DNA from: Corynebacterium frankenforstense DSM 45800
Lineage (GTDB): Bacteria > Actinomycetota > Actinomycetes > Mycobacteriales > Mycobacteriaceae
Assembly: GCF_001941485.1 (NCBI RefSeq)
Contig: NZ_CP009247.1
Span: forward strand, 62,001-126,000
Reading direction: 5' to 3'
Length of the DNA stretch: 64,000 nt
Shown: piece after piece, positions 26,812 to 35,204 of the stretch
Numbering within the stretch: position 1 is the stretch's first letter
How the letters are laid out: each line of letters begins with the position of its first letter
Translations under genes and position numbers: made by a program
Notes under the pieces: generated by a model
Databases searched by the model: none
What the model saw: the letters and a program-made list of their open reading frames with translations, nothing else
Told to the model about the DNA's origin: nothing

Positions 26812-26929
26812 TGTCTCGGTCCTTTCTCTGCGGCTTGTCGTCTGCTGCTGTTGTCTTCGTGTCTCTCGGTTCTTCTTCGGGTTCGCGCCACCGGCGCGGT
26901 GCTCGCCGCGTCGCCGGGGCAGTGCCCCA

Positions 26930-27019
26930 CCGACGCGATGCACCACCGCGGCGCGGCGCCGCCCAGGCGGCGCCTGGGCCGCAGCCGGCGCACCCGACGT
27001 GGGGCACGCGCGGCGTCGG
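26930..27019. repeat. GC-rich extragenic palindromic element in the hutU-acd gap
   Basis: The 216-bp gap after hutU contains an element with outer arms CCGACGC (26930) and GCGTCGG (27013-27019) and an internal near-palindrome GGCGCCGCCCAGGCGGCGCC. The right end CGCGGCGTCGGCAATC (27009-27024) is identical over 16 nt to the right end of the 10915-11020 element, and ACCACCGCGGCG is shared. It may weaken or time expression of the genes after hutU. Confidence 0.5.
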
Positions 27020-27027
27020 CAATCGGA

Positions 27028-28731
27028 TCAGTCGCGCTGGTTGAAGTCCATCGGCACGCGCACGCCGCGCTCGTCGGCGACCTCCTTGGCGCGGGAGTAG
27101 CCGGCGTCGTAGTGGCGCAGCACGCCCATGGCGGGGTCGTTGGTGAGCACGCGCTCGAGCTTCTGGGCGGCCAGCTCGGTGCCGTCGGCCAGCGAGACCT
27201 GGCCGGCGTGGATGGAGCGGCCCATGCCCACGCCGCCGCCGTGGTGGATGGACACCCAGGTCGCACCGGAGGAGGTGGCGGTCAGGGCGTTGAGCAGCGG
27301 CCAGTCGGCGATGGCGTCGGAGCCGTCGATCATCGCCTCGGTCTCGCGGTAGGGGCTGGCCACGGAGCCGGAGTCGAGGTGGTCGCGGCCGATGGCGATC
27401 GGCGCGGAGATCTTGCCCTCGGCGACGAGCTCGTTGAAGCGCACGCCGGCCTTCTGGCGCTCGTCGTAGCCGAGCCAGCAGATGCGGGCGGGCAGCCCCT
27501 CGAACTCGACGTACTCCTCGGCGGCGTCGAGCCAGCGGTGCAGGTGCTCGTTGTCCGGGAAGAGCTCCTTGAGCGCCTCGTCGGTGACCTTGATGTCGGC
27601 CGGGTCGCCGGAGAGCGCCACCCAGCGGAAGGGCCCGAGGCCCTCGCAGAACAGCGGGCGGATGTAGGCGGGCACGAAGCCGGGGAACTCGAAGGCGCGG
27701 TTGTAGCCGGCGTGGCGGGCCTCGTCGCGGATGGAGTTGCCGTAGTCGAAGACCTCGGCGCCCTCGTCCTGGAACTCGACCATGGCCTGGACCTGCATGG
27801 CCATCGACTCGCGGGACTTCTTGGTGAAGGTCTCCGGGTCGTCGGCGGCCTCGCGGTGCCAGTCCTCGACGGTGATCTCGCTGGGCAGGTAGCTCAGGGG
27901 ATCGTGGGCGGAGGTCTGGTCGGTGACGACGTCGACGGTGATCTCGCCGGCGCGGTGGCGGTTGAGCAGCTCGGGGAAGACGTCGGCGGCGTTGGCGACG
28001 ATGCCGATGGAGACGGCCTCCTTGTCCTCCTTGGCCTGGCGGGCGCGGGCGACGGCCTCGTCGAGGTCGGTGTAGACCTCGTCGAGGTAGCGCTTGGACT
28101 GGCGGCGCTTCAGGCGGGTCTCGTCGACGTCGGCGATCAGGCAGACACCGCCGTTGAGGGTGACGGCCAGGGGCTGGGCGCCGCCCATGCCGCCGCAGCC
28201 GCCGGTCAGGGTCAGGGTGCCGGCGAGCGTGCCGTTGAAGCGCTTCTGGGCGACGGCGGCGAAGGTCTCGTAGGTGCCCTGCAGGATGCCCTGGGTGGCG
28301 ATGTAGATCCAGGAGCCGGCGGTCATCTGGCCGTACATGATCAGGCCCTCGGCCTCGAGCTTGCGGAACTCCGGCCAGTTGGCCCAGTCGCCGACGAGGT
28401 TGGAGTTGGCGATGAGCACGCGCGGGGCCCACTCGTGGGTGCGCAGCACGCCGACGGGCTTGCCGGACTGCACGAGCAGGGTCTCGTCCTCCTCGAGGTC
28501 CTTGAGGGTCTCGACGATCTTGTCGAAGGCCTCCCAGCTGCGTGCGGCCTTGCCGGTGCCGCCGTAGACGACGAGGTCCTCGGGGCGCTCGGCGACCTCG
28601 GGGTCGAGGTTGTTCATCAGCATGCGCAGCGGCGCCTCGGTCTGCCAGCTCTTGGCGCTGAGCTCGGTGCCGCGCGGGGCGCGCACGGTGCGCGGGCCGG
28701 ACTGGGCGGTGTCGGTGTTCTGCTCGGTCAC
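27028..28731 (-). CDS. hutU: Urocanate hydratase
   Basis: A 567-residue NAD+-dependent urocanase (family about 555), cytosolic, converting urocanate to 4-imidazolone-5-propionate. Family signatures include '[23 protein letters not shown]', '[22 protein letters not shown]', the NAD-binding '[17 protein letters not shown]' (about 168-184), the active-site '[17 protein letters not shown]' with its Cys, and '[19 protein letters not shown]'. It starts with GTG (28731) behind a strong GAGGAGG. It is the first gene of the five-gene run; the HutR-like site at 28855-28870 lies in its promoter region. No histidase gene accompanies it here. Confidence 0.96.
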   Translation of the reverse strand: MTEQNTDTAQSGPRTVRAPRGTELSAKSWQTEAPLRMLMNNLDPEVAERPEDLVVYGGTGKAARSWEAFDKIVETLKDLEEDETLLVQSGKPVGVLRTHEWAPRVLIANSNLVGDWANWPEFRKLEAEGLIMYGQMTAGSWIYIATQGILQGTYETFAAVAQKRFNGTLAGTLTLTGGCGGMGGAQPLAVTLNGGVCLIADVDETRLKRRQSKRYLDEVYTDLDEAVARARQAKEDKEAVSIGIVANAADVFPELLNRHRAGEITVDVVTDQTSAHDPLSYLPSEITVEDWHREAADDPETFTKKSRESMAMQVQAMVEFQDEGAEVFDYGNSIRDEARHAGYNRAFEFPGFVPAYIRPLFCEGLGPFRWVALSGDPADIKVTDEALKELFPDNEHLHRWLDAAEEYVEFEGLPARICWLGYDERQKAGVRFNELVAEGKISAPIAIGRDHLDSGSVASPYRETEAMIDGSDAIADWPLLNALTATSSGATWVSIHHGGGVGMGRSIHAGQVSLADGTELAAQKLERVLTNDPAMGVLRHYDAGYSRAKEVADERGVRVPMDFNQRD

Positions 28732-28795
28732 TGTTCCTCCTCGGGTCTGCGACATCCGGGCGCGGCCGGTGCGGCGCGCTATGTCGTGGATCAAC

Positions 28796-28823
28796 TGTGA
28801 CCGTGACGGTAACGGCGGTCACA
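28796..28823. promoter_or_regulatory. Inverted repeat TGTGACC-(14)-GGTCACA upstream of hutU
   Basis: Seven-base arms flank 14 nt containing a further ACCGTGACGGT palindrome. The TGTGA/TCACA ends recall CRP/GlxR sites, but the spacing is longer than the standard 6 nt. It may bind a global regulator or another repressor. Confidence 0.35.
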
Positions 28824-28854
28824 TGTGGCGCGGTAGATCTGTCGAGGGGGTGGT

Positions 28855-28870
28855 GTCTGGTATCCGAGAC
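28855..28870. promoter_or_regulatory. Putative HutR operator upstream of hutU
   Basis: GTCTGGTATCCGAGAC matches the site between hutR and hutG (GTCTCGCATCCGAGAC) at 14 of 16 positions. The core TCTGGTATCCGAGA resembles the TCTGwwATwCCAGA motif I recall for HutR of Corynebacterium resistens. It lies about 125 bp before the hutU start. Confidence 0.65.
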
Positions 28871-29007
28871 AGTGCAGGCAGGCGCAGTTAAATTGACGAC
28901 GTCCCGGTGGTCGCCGGCGGCGGTGCCGTGCGGGCGGGTGCGGGGAGGCGTGGGCGCCGGGGCCGGGTGCGGTGTCGGTCGCGGGGTTGGGCTGCTGGGC
29001 ACGCGCC

Positions 29008-29889
29008 TCAGCGCGCGCCGAAGACGGCCGCGCCAAGCGCGGCCGAGGCCTCCCGCAGGCTGCGCACCAGGCCCGCGCGGCCGGCCTGGTCGAGGCTGTC
29101 GAGCGGGTGGGTGACCGTGATCGCGGCGGCCGGGCGGCCCAGGTGGTCGCGCACGGGCACGGAGACGGACTCCTGGCCGCGGGCGACGGCCTCGCGCTCG
29201 AGGGCGAAGCCGCGGGTGCGGATCTCGCCGAGCTCCGCGAGCAGCCGGCGCAGCGTGGGGCGGGTGGTGCCGGTCGATGCGGCGAAGTCGCCGGTGGCGG
29301 GGGTGGGGTTGAGGTCTGCGCCGGCGCTGTGTTCGGCGGCAGGCGCGGCGGCGTCCGCGTCGCCCGCCGACGACGGTGCGGGAACCGGGGCGGGGCCCGA
29401 CGGGACGTCGGGAAGGCTGGCCAACACGGCCTTGACCTGGGCGTCGTTGAGCACGGAGAGCATCGCCAGGCCGGAGGCGGTGCGCAGGGCGGGAAGCCGC
29501 ACGCCGACGTCGGTGATCAGCGCCTGCGCGCCGGGGGAGCGGACCTCGACCAGGTAGACGATCTCGGGGCCGACCAGCCGCGAGAGGTGCCCGGAGCCGC
29601 CGGCCTGCACGGCCAGCTCGCGCAGCCGCTTCTGGCCGAGGCGCACCAGCGGCTGCTGGGTCGTGTAGGCCTGGGCCATCTCGTAGGCGGCCACGCCGAG
29701 TCCGTAGGTCTGCTCGCCGGGGATGTGCATGACGAATCCGGCGGCCTCCATCTCGCGCAGCAGGTGGTAGGTGCTCGAGCGTGGCAGGTCGAGCTCGGCG
29801 CGGATGCGCGCGGCGGAGACGGGTACGTCGATTCGCGAGAGCAGCGCGAGGATGCGCAGCGTGTTCCGGGCGGCGGGGACCTGGGCCAT
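29008..29889 (-). CDS. hutR: IclR family transcriptional regulator of the hut genes
   Basis: A 293-residue IclR-type protein. The N-terminal winged helix 'ARNTLRILALLSRIDVPVSAARIRAELDLPRSSTYHLLREME' is at about residues 7-48. The effector domain contains 'SGHLSRLVGPEIVYLVEV', 'TASGLAMLSVL' and the terminal 'PVRDHLGRPAAAITVTHP'. A roughly 45-residue Ala/Pro/Ser-rich insertion (about 165-210) splits the effector domain. HutR identity is inferred from its place between hutU and divergent hutG and from the matching operators. The operator at 29897-29912 lies 7 bp upstream of the start, implying autoregulation. Confidence 0.85.
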   Translation of the reverse strand: MAQVPAARNTLRILALLSRIDVPVSAARIRAELDLPRSSTYHLLREMEAAGFVMHIPGEQTYGLGVAAYEMAQAYTTQQPLVRLGQKRLRELAVQAGGSGHLSRLVGPEIVYLVEVRSPGAQALITDVGVRLPALRTASGLAMLSVLNDAQVKAVLASLPDVPSGPAPVPAPSSAGDADAAAPAAEHSAGADLNPTPATGDFAASTGTTRPTLRRLLAELGEIRTRGFALEREAVARGQESVSVPVRDHLGRPAAAITVTHPLDSLDQAGRAGLVRSLREASAALGAAVFGAR

Positions 29890-29896
29890 GGTGCAA

Positions 29897-29912
29897 GTCT
29901 CGCATCCGAGAC
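29897..29912. promoter_or_regulatory. Putative HutR operator between hutR and hutG
   Basis: GTCTCGCATCCGAGAC is an inverted repeat with 6-bp arms (GTCTCG/CGAGAC) in the 78-bp divergent region. It shares 14 of 16 bases with the site before hutU. Confidence 0.65.
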
Positions 29913-29954
29913 GCGCCGGTGGGTCGAGGCGCGGCGCGCCGGGTGCGCGGGAAC

Positions 29955-29960
29955 TAGGGT
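29955..29960 (+). promoter_or_regulatory. -10 box of leaderless hutG transcript
   Basis: TAGGGT ends 7 nt before the hutG ATG at 29968, and no Shine-Dalgarno is present. Confidence 0.5.
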
Positions 29961-29967
29961 GCGCGGC

Positions 29968-31080
29968 ATGTACACCCCCTTTGACCCCGCAGACTGGACC
30001 GGACGCGACGACGGACCCGGGCGCGAGCACGCCCGCTGGCACTCGGTGATCGAGGGCCTCGACCCGCGGGAGGCGGGTTCGAGTTCTGGCTCGGGTGTCG
30101 GGGGCGCCTCCGGTTCCGGTGCCGGGGCCGCCGGGGTGGCGCTGCTCGGCTTCGAGAGCGACGAGGGCGTGGAGCGCAACGGCGGGCGCCGCGGCGCGGC
30201 GGCCGGGCCCGCGGCGATCCGCTCGGCGCTGGCCAGCCTCGCCGTCCACGACGAGGTGGCTCGCGCCGACGCCGGCACCGTGCGCACCGAGGACCCGGAC
30301 CTGGAGGGCGCGCAGCGCGAGCTCTCCGACGCCGTGCGTGACCTCGTGCGTGCCGGGCGCCTGGTGGTCGCGCTGGGCGGCGGCCACGAGATCGCGTGGG
30401 CGACGCACCGCGGGCTCTTCGAGGCGGTGACCGGTTCGGGTGCCGCAGGTTCGGGAGCGGGCGATTCCGGCGCGGGCGACGCCGCGCCGGCACCGGCGGG
30501 GGAGCGCGGGCGCATCGCCGTGGTGAACCTGGACGCGCACTTCGACCTGCGCGCCGCGGACCGCCCGACCTCGGGCACGCCGTTCCTGCAGATCGCGCGC
30601 CTGCATGGCGCGGGCGGTCCCGCGGCGGACGCCCCGATCCCGGACTCGGCGCCCGCTGAGCAGTCCGAATCACACGACTTCGACTACACGGTGCTCGGCA
30701 TCTCGGAGCCGAACAACACCCGAGTCCTCTTCGAGACCGCCGAGGCTCTCGGCGTGCGCACCGTGCTCGACGACGAGCTGGCGGAGATGACCCCGCAGCA
30801 GGCCGGCGAGCTGGTCGCGAAGGCCGTGGCGGACGCGGATCACGTGCACCTGAGCATCGACCTCGACGGGCTGCCGGCCTCGGTCGCGCCCGGTGTGAGC
30901 GCGCCGGCGGCGGTCGGTGTCAGCCTGGCGCACTACCGGGCGATGGCGCGCGCGGCGGCGGCCTCGGGCAAGCTGCGCCTGGTCGACGTCGCCGAGCTCA
31001 ACCCCGAGTTCGACGTGGACAACCGCACCGCGAAGGTCGCTGCCCGTCTGATCAGCGACATCACGAGCGTCGAGGGCTGA
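29968..31080 (+). CDS. hutG: Formimidoylglutamase (arginase family)
   Basis: A 370-residue ureohydrolase that splits N-formimino-L-glutamate into glutamate and formamide, closing the urocanate route. Manganese ligands are visible in 'VALGGGHEIAW' (about 131-141), 'VVNLDAHFDLR' (about 184-194) and 'LSIDLDGLPASVAPGVSAPA' (about 294-313), with the catalytic Glu in 'DVAELNPEFD'. Two Gly/Ser/Ala-rich insertions (about 37-56 and 151-173) make it longer than the usual roughly 315 residues; both lie in loops. It is transcribed away from hutR. Its convergent neighbour is the rbs operon. Confidence 0.93.
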   Translation: MYTPFDPADWTGRDDGPGREHARWHSVIEGLDPREAGSSSGSGVGGASGSGAGAAGVALLGFESDEGVERNGGRRGAAAGPAAIRSALASLAVHDEVARADAGTVRTEDPDLEGAQRELSDAVRDLVRAGRLVVALGGGHEIAWATHRGLFEAVTGSGAAGSGAGDSGAGDAAPAPAGERGRIAVVNLDAHFDLRAADRPTSGTPFLQIARLHGAGGPAADAPIPDSAPAEQSESHDFDYTVLGISEPNNTRVLFETAEALGVRTVLDDELAEMTPQQAGELVAKAVADADHVHLSIDLDGLPASVAPGVSAPAAVGVSLAHYRAMARAAAASGKLRLVDVAELNPEFDVDNRTAKVAARLISDITSVEG

Positions 31081-31094
31081 CTCCGACCCCCGGA

Positions 31095-31150
31095 ACAACA
31101 AAAAGAGAGGGGGACCGCCCGGGCGCGAGGCATGGAGTCGGGCGCCCGGA
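31095..31150 (-). terminator. Terminator of the rbs operon (between hutG and rbsD)
   Basis: CCGGGCGC (31119-31126) and GCGCCCGG (31142-31149) form a stem with a 15-nt loop. On the minus strand it is followed by CCTCTCTTTTTGTTGTT, a good U-tract. It may also stop hutG transcripts from the other side. Confidence 0.75.
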
Positions 31151-31162
31151 CGATCCCGGTCT

Positions 31163-31540
31163 CTAGAACGGCACCCCGCTGCGCAGGATGACGTTGGCGT
31201 AGGGCGTGGTCTCGCCGGTGCGGACCACGAAGCTGGCGTCGGCGACCCGGGCCTTGAGCTCCTCGTGGTCGACCTCGTCGAGCTCGACCTCGGCGGGCAC
31301 GATCGCGCGGATCTCCTCTGGGGCCTGGGTGGCGATGGTGGCGTGCTCGATCTCGAGCACGTCGGTCAGCGCGTCGAGGACGTCGACGAAGCGGGGGATG
31401 CCGAAGACGATCGCGAGGTCGATGACGGGCACGTCCGCGGGCACGGGCAGGCCGCAGTCGGCGATGACGAAGGTGTCGGTGTGGCCCAGCCGGGCGAGGC
31501 GTCCGGCCAGCGGGGCGTTGAGGATGCCCTTCTTGAGCAT
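31163..31540 (-). CDS. rbsD: D-ribose pyranase
   Basis: A 125-residue RbsD/FucU family protein that interconverts pyranose and furanose forms of ribose so that ribokinase can use it. 'MLKKGILNAPLAGRLARLGHTD' is the family start, with the catalytic His (about 20), 'VIADCGLPVP' follows, and the C-terminal 'VVRTGETTPYANVILRSGVPF' is typical. The start is 11 nt from the rbsB stop, so it is the last gene of rbsRACBD. No rbsK is present in the operon. Confidence 0.95.
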   Translation of the reverse strand: MLKKGILNAPLAGRLARLGHTDTFVIADCGLPVPADVPVIDLAIVFGIPRFVDVLDALTDVLEIEHATIATQAPEEIRAIVPAEVELDEVDHEELKARVADASFVVRTGETTPYANVILRSGVPF

Positions 31541-31551
31541 GGTGTTCTCCT

Positions 31552-32517
31552 TTACTGGTGCTCGGCGACGTTCTCGGCGGTCACGGTGACCACGTCGACG
31601 GGCAGGACGTCGGCGACCTCCTTGCCCTGCAGCAGCAGGGCGGCCTGGTCGACGGCGGCCACGCCGAGCTGGTCGGGCTGCTGGGCGATGGTGGCGGCCA
31701 TGGTGCCGGCGGCCACCGCCTCAAGGCCCTCGAGGGTGCCGTCGAAGCCGACGACGGCGATGTCGTCACCGGCGCGCCCGCCGACGGCCTCGATCGCGCC
31801 GAGCGCCATCTCGTCGTTCTCGGCGAAGATGCCCACGACGTCGGGGTTGGCCTGCAGCAGGTTGGACGCGACGTCGAGACCCTTGGTGCGGTCGAAGCCG
31901 GCGGTCTGCATGCCGACGATCTCGATGTCGGGGTACTTGGCGATGCCCTCCTTGAAGCCCTGCCCGCGGTCGCGCGAGGACGACGAGCCGGCGATGCCCT
32001 GCAGGACGATGATCTTGCCCTTGCCACCGATGGCCTTCGCCATGGCGTCGGCCGCCTGGCGCCCGCCGGCGATGTTGTCGCTGGCCACGTAGGAGGCCAG
32101 CTCGCCGCCGTTGGAGGTGCGGTCGACGGCGACGACGGGGATGTCGGCCTGGTTGAGCGCGGTCACGGAGTTGGCCACGGCGTCGGAGTCGACGGGGTTG
32201 GCGATGACCACTCCGGTGTGCATGGCCGCGGCGTTGTTGAGCTGGTCGGCCTGCTTGAGGGCGTCGTCGCCGGCGTCCTGGATATTCAGCGGGATGCCGA
32301 GCTCCTCGGCGCGTTGTTGCGCGCCGTCGCGCACCTGCACGAAGAACGGGTTGGACTGCGTGGACAGCGCCAGCGTGATCTCCTGCTCGGCCTCGCCGCG
32401 CCCGCATGCGCTTAACGACGTCGCGAGTGCCACGGCGGCGACCAACGCTGCGGCCCGGCGGGCGGGACGGGCTGCGCCCGCCCGACGGCCGCGTGACCGG
32501 TTGATGAACGTGAACAT
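31552..32517 (-). CDS. rbsB: Ribose ABC transporter substrate-binding lipoprotein
   Basis: A 321-residue type 1 periplasmic-binding-fold protein. The signal peptide has an arginine-rich start (NRSRGRRAGAARPARR) and lipobox SLSAC (Cys about 38). The mature part begins 'ITLALSTQSNPFFVQVRDGAQQRAEELG' and includes 'VVAVDRTSNGG', 'YVASDNIAGGRQAADAM' and 'VVGFDGTLEGLEAV', the ribose-binding pattern (hinge Asp and Arg). As an actinobacterial lipoprotein it is anchored outside the membrane and delivers ribose to RbsAC. Confidence 0.93.
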   Translation of the reverse strand: MFTFINRSRGRRAGAARPARRAAALVAAVALATSLSACGRGEAEQEITLALSTQSNPFFVQVRDGAQQRAEELGIPLNIQDAGDDALKQADQLNNAAAMHTGVVIANPVDSDAVANSVTALNQADIPVVAVDRTSNGGELASYVASDNIAGGRQAADAMAKAIGGKGKIIVLQGIAGSSSSRDRGQGFKEGIAKYPDIEIVGMQTAGFDRTKGLDVASNLLQANPDVVGIFAENDEMALGAIEAVGGRAGDDIAVVGFDGTLEGLEAVAAGTMAATIAQQPDQLGVAAVDQAALLLQGKEVADVLPVDVVTVTAENVAEHQ

Positions 32518-32550
32518 GTTGTGCTCCTCTGTCCTTTCCGGGTGCGGTCG

Positions 32551-33555
32551 CTACTGGGCGATGGTCTTGTTGCGGATGACATCGAAGCCGACGGCGGCGG
32601 CGATGACGATGCCGATGACGATCTGCTGCCAGAAGGAGGAGACGTTGAGCAGGTTCAGGCCGTTGCGGATGACGGCGAGCAGCAGCGCGCCGACGAAGGT
32701 GCCGGTGGCCTTGCCACGGCCGCCCGACAGCGACGCGCCGCCGATGACGACGGCGGCGATGGCGTCGAGCTCGTAGCTGACACCGGCCTGCGGCTGGGCC
32801 GAGGACAGGCGGGCGGTCATGACCAGGCCCGCCCAGGCGGCGAAGAGCCCGGAGAGGGTGTAGACGGCGATGAGGATCTGGCGCACGGGCAGGCCGGACA
32901 GGCGGGCGGCCTCGATGTTGCCGCCGATGGCGTACATGGAGCGGCCGAGCACGGTGCGCGAGAGCACGAACCAGCAGATCAGACCGGCCAGGAGCATCAT
33001 CACGATCGGCATCGGCAGGAAGCCGACGTCGGTGCCCATCCAGTTGACGGCGTCCGGGCTGGGCTGCGGGGAGCCCTCGGAGATGACCAGGGTCAGGCCG
33101 CGGGCGATGGACATCATCGCCAGGGTGGCGATGAAGGCGGGCAGTTTGCCGTAGGCGATGGAGGCGCCGGCGATCGCACCGCAGGCCAGGCCGGTGAGCA
33201 GGCCGAGGATCAGGGTGATCCAGCCGGGTAGGGCCATCTCGGCGAAGGAGTATGCGGTGACCATGCCGCCGAGGGCGGCCACTGCGCCGACGGACAGGTC
33301 GATGCCGCCGGTGACGATGACGAAGGTCATGCCGAAGGCCAGGATGGCGATGGCGGCGGCCTGCACGCCGACATTGATGAGGTTGTCGACGCTCAGGAAG
33401 TGCGGGGTGGCGATGACCAGGATGACGATCAGGGCGATCAGGCCGACGAGGGCGCCGTTGTCCATCGCCCAGTTGCCCAGGCGGCGGCCGAACGAGGGGG
33501 ACTTCTCCGCTGCGGCGGTGGCGCCGGAGCCGGGGGAGGCTGTGGTGGTGGTCAT
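32551..33555 (-). CDS. rbsC: Ribose ABC transporter permease
   Basis: A 334-residue BPD_transp_2 (AraH/RbsC) permease with 8-10 transmembrane helices. 'FGMTFVIVTGGIDLSVGAVAALGG' is the family signature, 'RTVLGRSMYAIGGNIEAARLSGLPV' is the cytoplasmic coupling region, and 'DAIAAVVIGGASLSGGRGKATGTFVGALLL' follows. The hydrophilic first 30 residues are Thr/Ser-rich. ATG overlaps the rbsA stop (ATGA), which indicates translational coupling. Confidence 0.95.
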   Translation of the reverse strand: MTTTTASPGSGATAAAEKSPSFGRRLGNWAMDNGALVGLIALIVILVIATPHFLSVDNLINVGVQAAAIAILAFGMTFVIVTGGIDLSVGAVAALGGMVTAYSFAEMALPGWITLILGLLTGLACGAIAGASIAYGKLPAFIATLAMMSIARGLTLVISEGSPQPSPDAVNWMGTDVGFLPMPIVMMLLAGLICWFVLSRTVLGRSMYAIGGNIEAARLSGLPVRQILIAVYTLSGLFAAWAGLVMTARLSSAQPQAGVSYELDAIAAVVIGGASLSGGRGKATGTFVGALLLAVIRNGLNLLNVSSFWQQIVIGIVIAAAVGFDVIRNKTIAQ

Positions 33556-35156
33556 TGCTGGTTCTCCTTCTCGGCGGTGTCGGTGCCGGTGCGCCCGGCG
33601 GTGTCGGTCGTGTCGGTGCTTGTGGTGCCAGTGCTGTCGGAGTCGGTGGAGTCGGTGGCGTCGGAGAGGCGGGAAACCGCGAGGGTCATCACCTCGTCCT
33701 GGGTGGCCTCGGGGGTCAGTTCGCCGGCGAGGCGTCCGCCGGACATGACGAGGATGCGGTCGGACATGCCGAGGACCTCGGGGAGGTCCGAGGAGACCAT
33801 GAGCACGCCGCCACCGGCGGCGGTGAGGGTGTTGATGATGTTGTAGATCTCGACCTTGGCGCCGACGTCGACGCCGCGGGTGGGCTCGTCGAGAAGCAGG
33901 ACCATGGAGTTGGCCATGACCCACTTGCCGAAGACGGCCTTCTGCTGGTTGCCGCCGGACAGATCGCGCACGGGCTGGTCGATGCCGGCCATGCGCACGC
34001 GCAGCTTCTCGGCGACGGAGTTCGCCAGGGTGCGCTGGCCCTTCAGGTCGGCCAGACCGGCGGTCGCCGAGGACGACAGGGTGGCCAGGCCGATGTTCTC
34101 GCCGACGGAGGCGTCGAGGACGAGGCCCTGGTTCTTGCGGTCCTCGGGCACCAGGCCCACGCCGTGGTCGATCGCGCCCTTGACGTCGCCCTTGCGCAGC
34201 TTCTTGCCGCGCACGGTCACGGTGCCGGAGTCGTAGGAGTCGGCCCCGGCGATGGCGCGGACCAGCTCGGTGCGCCCGGCGCCGACAAGGCCGGCGACGC
34301 CGACGACCTCGCCGCCGCGGACGGTGAGGCTGACGTCCTCGAACTTGCCGTCCGAGGAGAGGTGCTCGACGACGAGCAGCGGTTCGCCGGGGGTGCCGGC
34401 CTGGCGCGGGTACTGGTCGTCGATGTCGCGGCCGACCATGAGGCGGACGAACTCGGCCTCCTCGGTGTCGGGGGCGACCTCGGCGACGAACGAGCCGTCG
34501 CGCAAGACGCTCACGGAGTCGGAGATGCGCGCGATCTCGTCGAGGTGGTGGGAGATGAAGACCATGCCCACGCCGGCGGCCTTGAGCTCGTCGACCACAC
34601 GGAAGAGCTGGTCGATCTCGTGGCCGGTCAGCGAGGCGGTGGGCTCGTCGAGGATGAGGATGCGGGCGTTGGTGGACAGCGCCTTGGCGATCTCGACGAG
34701 CTGCTGGCGGGCCACGGACAGCTCGCCGACGGGGGTGTCCAGGTCGGCCTCGAGGCCGACGCGGTCGAGCGCCTCGGCGGCGCGGCGGCGCAGTTCGGTG
34801 AAGTTGACCAGTCCGCCGCGCGCCGGGGTGCGCCCGAGCATGATGTTCTCGGCGACGGACAGGGTGGGCACCAGGTTGAGTTCCTGGTAGATGGTGGCGA
34901 TGCCGAAGGACTCGGCGGTCTTGGTGTCGGGGATGCGCACGGGCTCTCCGTCGACGAGGATCTCGCCGGAGTCGGGTTCGTGCACGCCGGCCATCATCTT
35001 GATGATGGTGGACTTTCCGGCGCCGTTCTCGCCGAGCAGGGCCTGTACCTGGCCCGGGCGCACGGCCACGGAGACGTCGTCAATCACTCGGACCGGGCCG
35101 AAGGACTTGCTCACGTGGCGCAGCTCGATCAGCGGCGCGGTGTCTGGGGCGGTCAT
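33552..35156 (-). CDS. rbsA: Ribose ABC transporter ATP-binding protein
   Basis: A 534-residue protein with two fused ABC domains. The first has GENGAGKST (Walker A, about 41-49), 'LSVARQQLVEIAKAL' signature and 'ILILDEPTAS' Walker B; the second has 'GLVGAGRTELVRAI' and 'LSGGNQQKAVFGKWV', with 'VLLLDEPTRGVDVGAK'. It energises ribose import by RbsC. The last roughly 35 residues are a Ser/Thr/Asp repeat tail (TDSTDSDSTGTTSTDTTDTA) that is not usual in RbsA. Its stop overlaps the rbsC start. Confidence 0.95.
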   Translation of the reverse strand: MTAPDTAPLIELRHVSKSFGPVRVIDDVSVAVRPGQVQALLGENGAGKSTIIKMMAGVHEPDSGEILVDGEPVRIPDTKTAESFGIATIYQELNLVPTLSVAENIMLGRTPARGGLVNFTELRRRAAEALDRVGLEADLDTPVGELSVARQQLVEIAKALSTNARILILDEPTASLTGHEIDQLFRVVDELKAAGVGMVFISHHLDEIARISDSVSVLRDGSFVAEVAPDTEEAEFVRLMVGRDIDDQYPRQAGTPGEPLLVVEHLSSDGKFEDVSLTVRGGEVVGVAGLVGAGRTELVRAIAGADSYDSGTVTVRGKKLRKGDVKGAIDHGVGLVPEDRKNQGLVLDASVGENIGLATLSSSATAGLADLKGQRTLANSVAEKLRVRMAGIDQPVRDLSGGNQQKAVFGKWVMANSMVLLLDEPTRGVDVGAKVEIYNIINTLTAAGGGVLMVSSDLPEVLGMSDRILVMSGGRLAGELTPEATQDEVMTLAVSRLSDATDSTDSDSTGTTSTDTTDTAGRTGTDTAEKENQQ

Positions 35157-35204
35157 CGTTCACCTCCTGGGGTGGTGGCTGATGGTGGGGAGGGGTGTCG
35201 GTGT

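Noticed and set aside
24371-29905. A 1844-codon open frame on the minus strand spanning the hut genes
   Set aside because: It is in frame only with the CoA transferase at its end; the rest runs out of frame across hutU, hutR and the dehydrogenase with Arg/Pro/Ala-rich nonsense composition, as expected from GC-rich DNA.
21706-31080. A hidden histidase (hutH) gene
   Set aside because: No frame on either strand in this region shows the Ala-Ser-Gly MIO motif or other histidase features; all space is taken by other genes.
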